A DNA stretch of 6,923 bases from an uncultured Flavobacteriales bacterium (lineage in GTDB: Bacteria > Bacteroidota > Bacteroidia > Flavobacteriales > Schleiferiaceae), in the NCBI GenBank assembly GCA_903821715.1, contig CAIJMB010000222.1, positions 1 through 6,923 on the forward strand. The letters run 5' to 3'. The notes beneath the pieces were generated by a model. It was not told the DNA's origin. It saw nothing but the letters and a program-made list of their open reading frames with translations, and did no database searches. Numbering within the stretch: position 1 is the stretch's first letter; each line of letters starts with the position of its first letter. The translations under genes and the position numbers were made by a program. This document shows positions 6,771 to 6,923 of this stretch, piece by piece.

Positions 6771-6797
6771 AAAACGGCGGAACAATTATGCCGTTTT
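6771..6797. repeat. inverted repeat between cutC and tRNA-Arg
   Basis: AAAACGGC (6771-6778) and GCCGTTTT (6790-6797) are perfect 8-base arms around an 11-base AT-rich centre, extendable by one G-T pair. It lies 22 bases upstream of the cutC start and 37 bases upstream of the tRNA. With T-runs on both flanking sides it could fold like a bidirectional intrinsic terminator, but it sits between divergent genes, where an operator is equally possible. Its right arm covers the position expected for the upstream promoter element of the tRNA only in part. Function undecided. Confidence 0.65.
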
Positions 6798-6809
6798 TGA
6801 TTTTCTCTG

Positions 6810-6817
6810 TATATTTG
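6810..6817 (+). promoter_or_regulatory. probable Bacteroidota-type -7 box of the tRNA-Arg promoter
   Basis: TATATTTG is an exact match to the Bacteroidota -7 consensus TAnnTTTG and lies 17 bases before the mature tRNA 5' end, which suits a short leader. The -33 element is weak: the best candidate at the usual spacing is TTATG (6786-6790), 19 bases upstream. A better TTTG (6796-6799) is only 10 bases away, too close. Confidence 0.5.
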
Positions 6818-6834
6818 CAGCCTCTTTACGAGAT

Positions 6835-6908
6835 GGCCCTGTAGCTCAACTGAATAGAGCACTTGACTACGGATCAAGAGGTTTTAGGTTTGAATCCTAA
6901 CAGGGTCA
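6835..6908 (+). tRNA. tRNA-Arg, anticodon ACG
   Basis: A complete 74-base cloverleaf. The acceptor stem is GGCCCTG/CAGGGTC (one G-T pair) with discriminator A6908. The D stem is GCTC/GAGC and the anticodon stem is CTTGA/TCAAG. The seven-base loop CTACGGA places the anticodon ACG at 6869-6871. There is a short variable region AGGTT and a T stem TTAGG/CCTAA. The anticodon reads CGN arginine codons after the expected A34-to-inosine editing. No CCA is encoded (CAA follows the discriminator), so the end is added enzymatically. The D loop has G18-A19 instead of G18-G19, and the T loop has T56 instead of C56, so the tertiary pair is A-U rather than G-C. No downstream terminator is visible in the 15 bases left. 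Confidence 0.97.
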
Positions 6909-6923
6909 CAAAAGCGTCAAAAA

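Noticed and set aside
6749..6877. Upstream extension of the cutC frame by 43 residues.
   Set aside because: It would run through the tRNA gene in antisense, adds no family sequence, and the ATG at 6748 sits exactly where CutC similarity starts.

Overview
The window looks like chromosomal DNA of a Bacteroidota bacterium, possibly a high-GC member of the Flavobacteriales. The support is a tRNA-Arg(ACG) without encoded CCA preceded by an exact Bacteroidota-type -7 box (TAnnTTTG), almost no Shine-Dalgarno sequences, several GTG starts, a lipoprotein, and protein families typical of that phylum (DUF4143 ATPase, secreted GH20, periplasmic glycosylasparaginase, CutC). Base composition is uneven. Most genes are GC-rich (about 75% in 60-base lines counted by hand), but the first gene and the glycosyltransferase are near 42-52%.

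Layout. The plus strand carries the 3' end of a DUF4143-type ATPase (to 395), a small NTF2-like lipoprotein (417-869), a secreted GH20 beta-N-acetylhexosaminidase (866-2446) and an exported N4-(beta-N-acetylglucosaminyl)-L-asparaginase (2433-3449). The last three overlap or nearly touch and probably form one operon. They meet a minus-strand block head-on. That block, read from the right, is cutC (6748-6080), a disrupted GH2 beta-mannosidase-like gene (6095-4588) and a GT4 glycosyltransferase (4585-3515), again with overlapping or 2-nt junctions. A tRNA-Arg(ACG) (6835-6908) is divergent from cutC across an 86-bp gap that holds an 8-bp inverted repeat and a good tRNA promoter box.

How the genes fit together. 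Beta-mannosidase, beta-hexosaminidase and glycosylasparaginase are the enzymes that dismantle the core of an Asn-linked glycan (Man-beta-1,4-GlcNAc-beta-1,4-GlcNAc-Asn). The window therefore looks like a small N-glycan core scavenging locus split over two convergent transcription units. The mannosidase member is damaged: its N-terminal part and its catalytic barrel lie in different frames, and the gene is several hundred codons shorter than the family. If the reading is correct, the pathway may be decaying at this step.

I found no CRISPR array, insertion sequence, phage gene or defence system. The items most worth a second look are the broken mannosidase and its abrupt junction with the lower-GC glycosyltransferase, the placement of CutC in a glycan locus, and an A19-U56 covariation in the tRNA.
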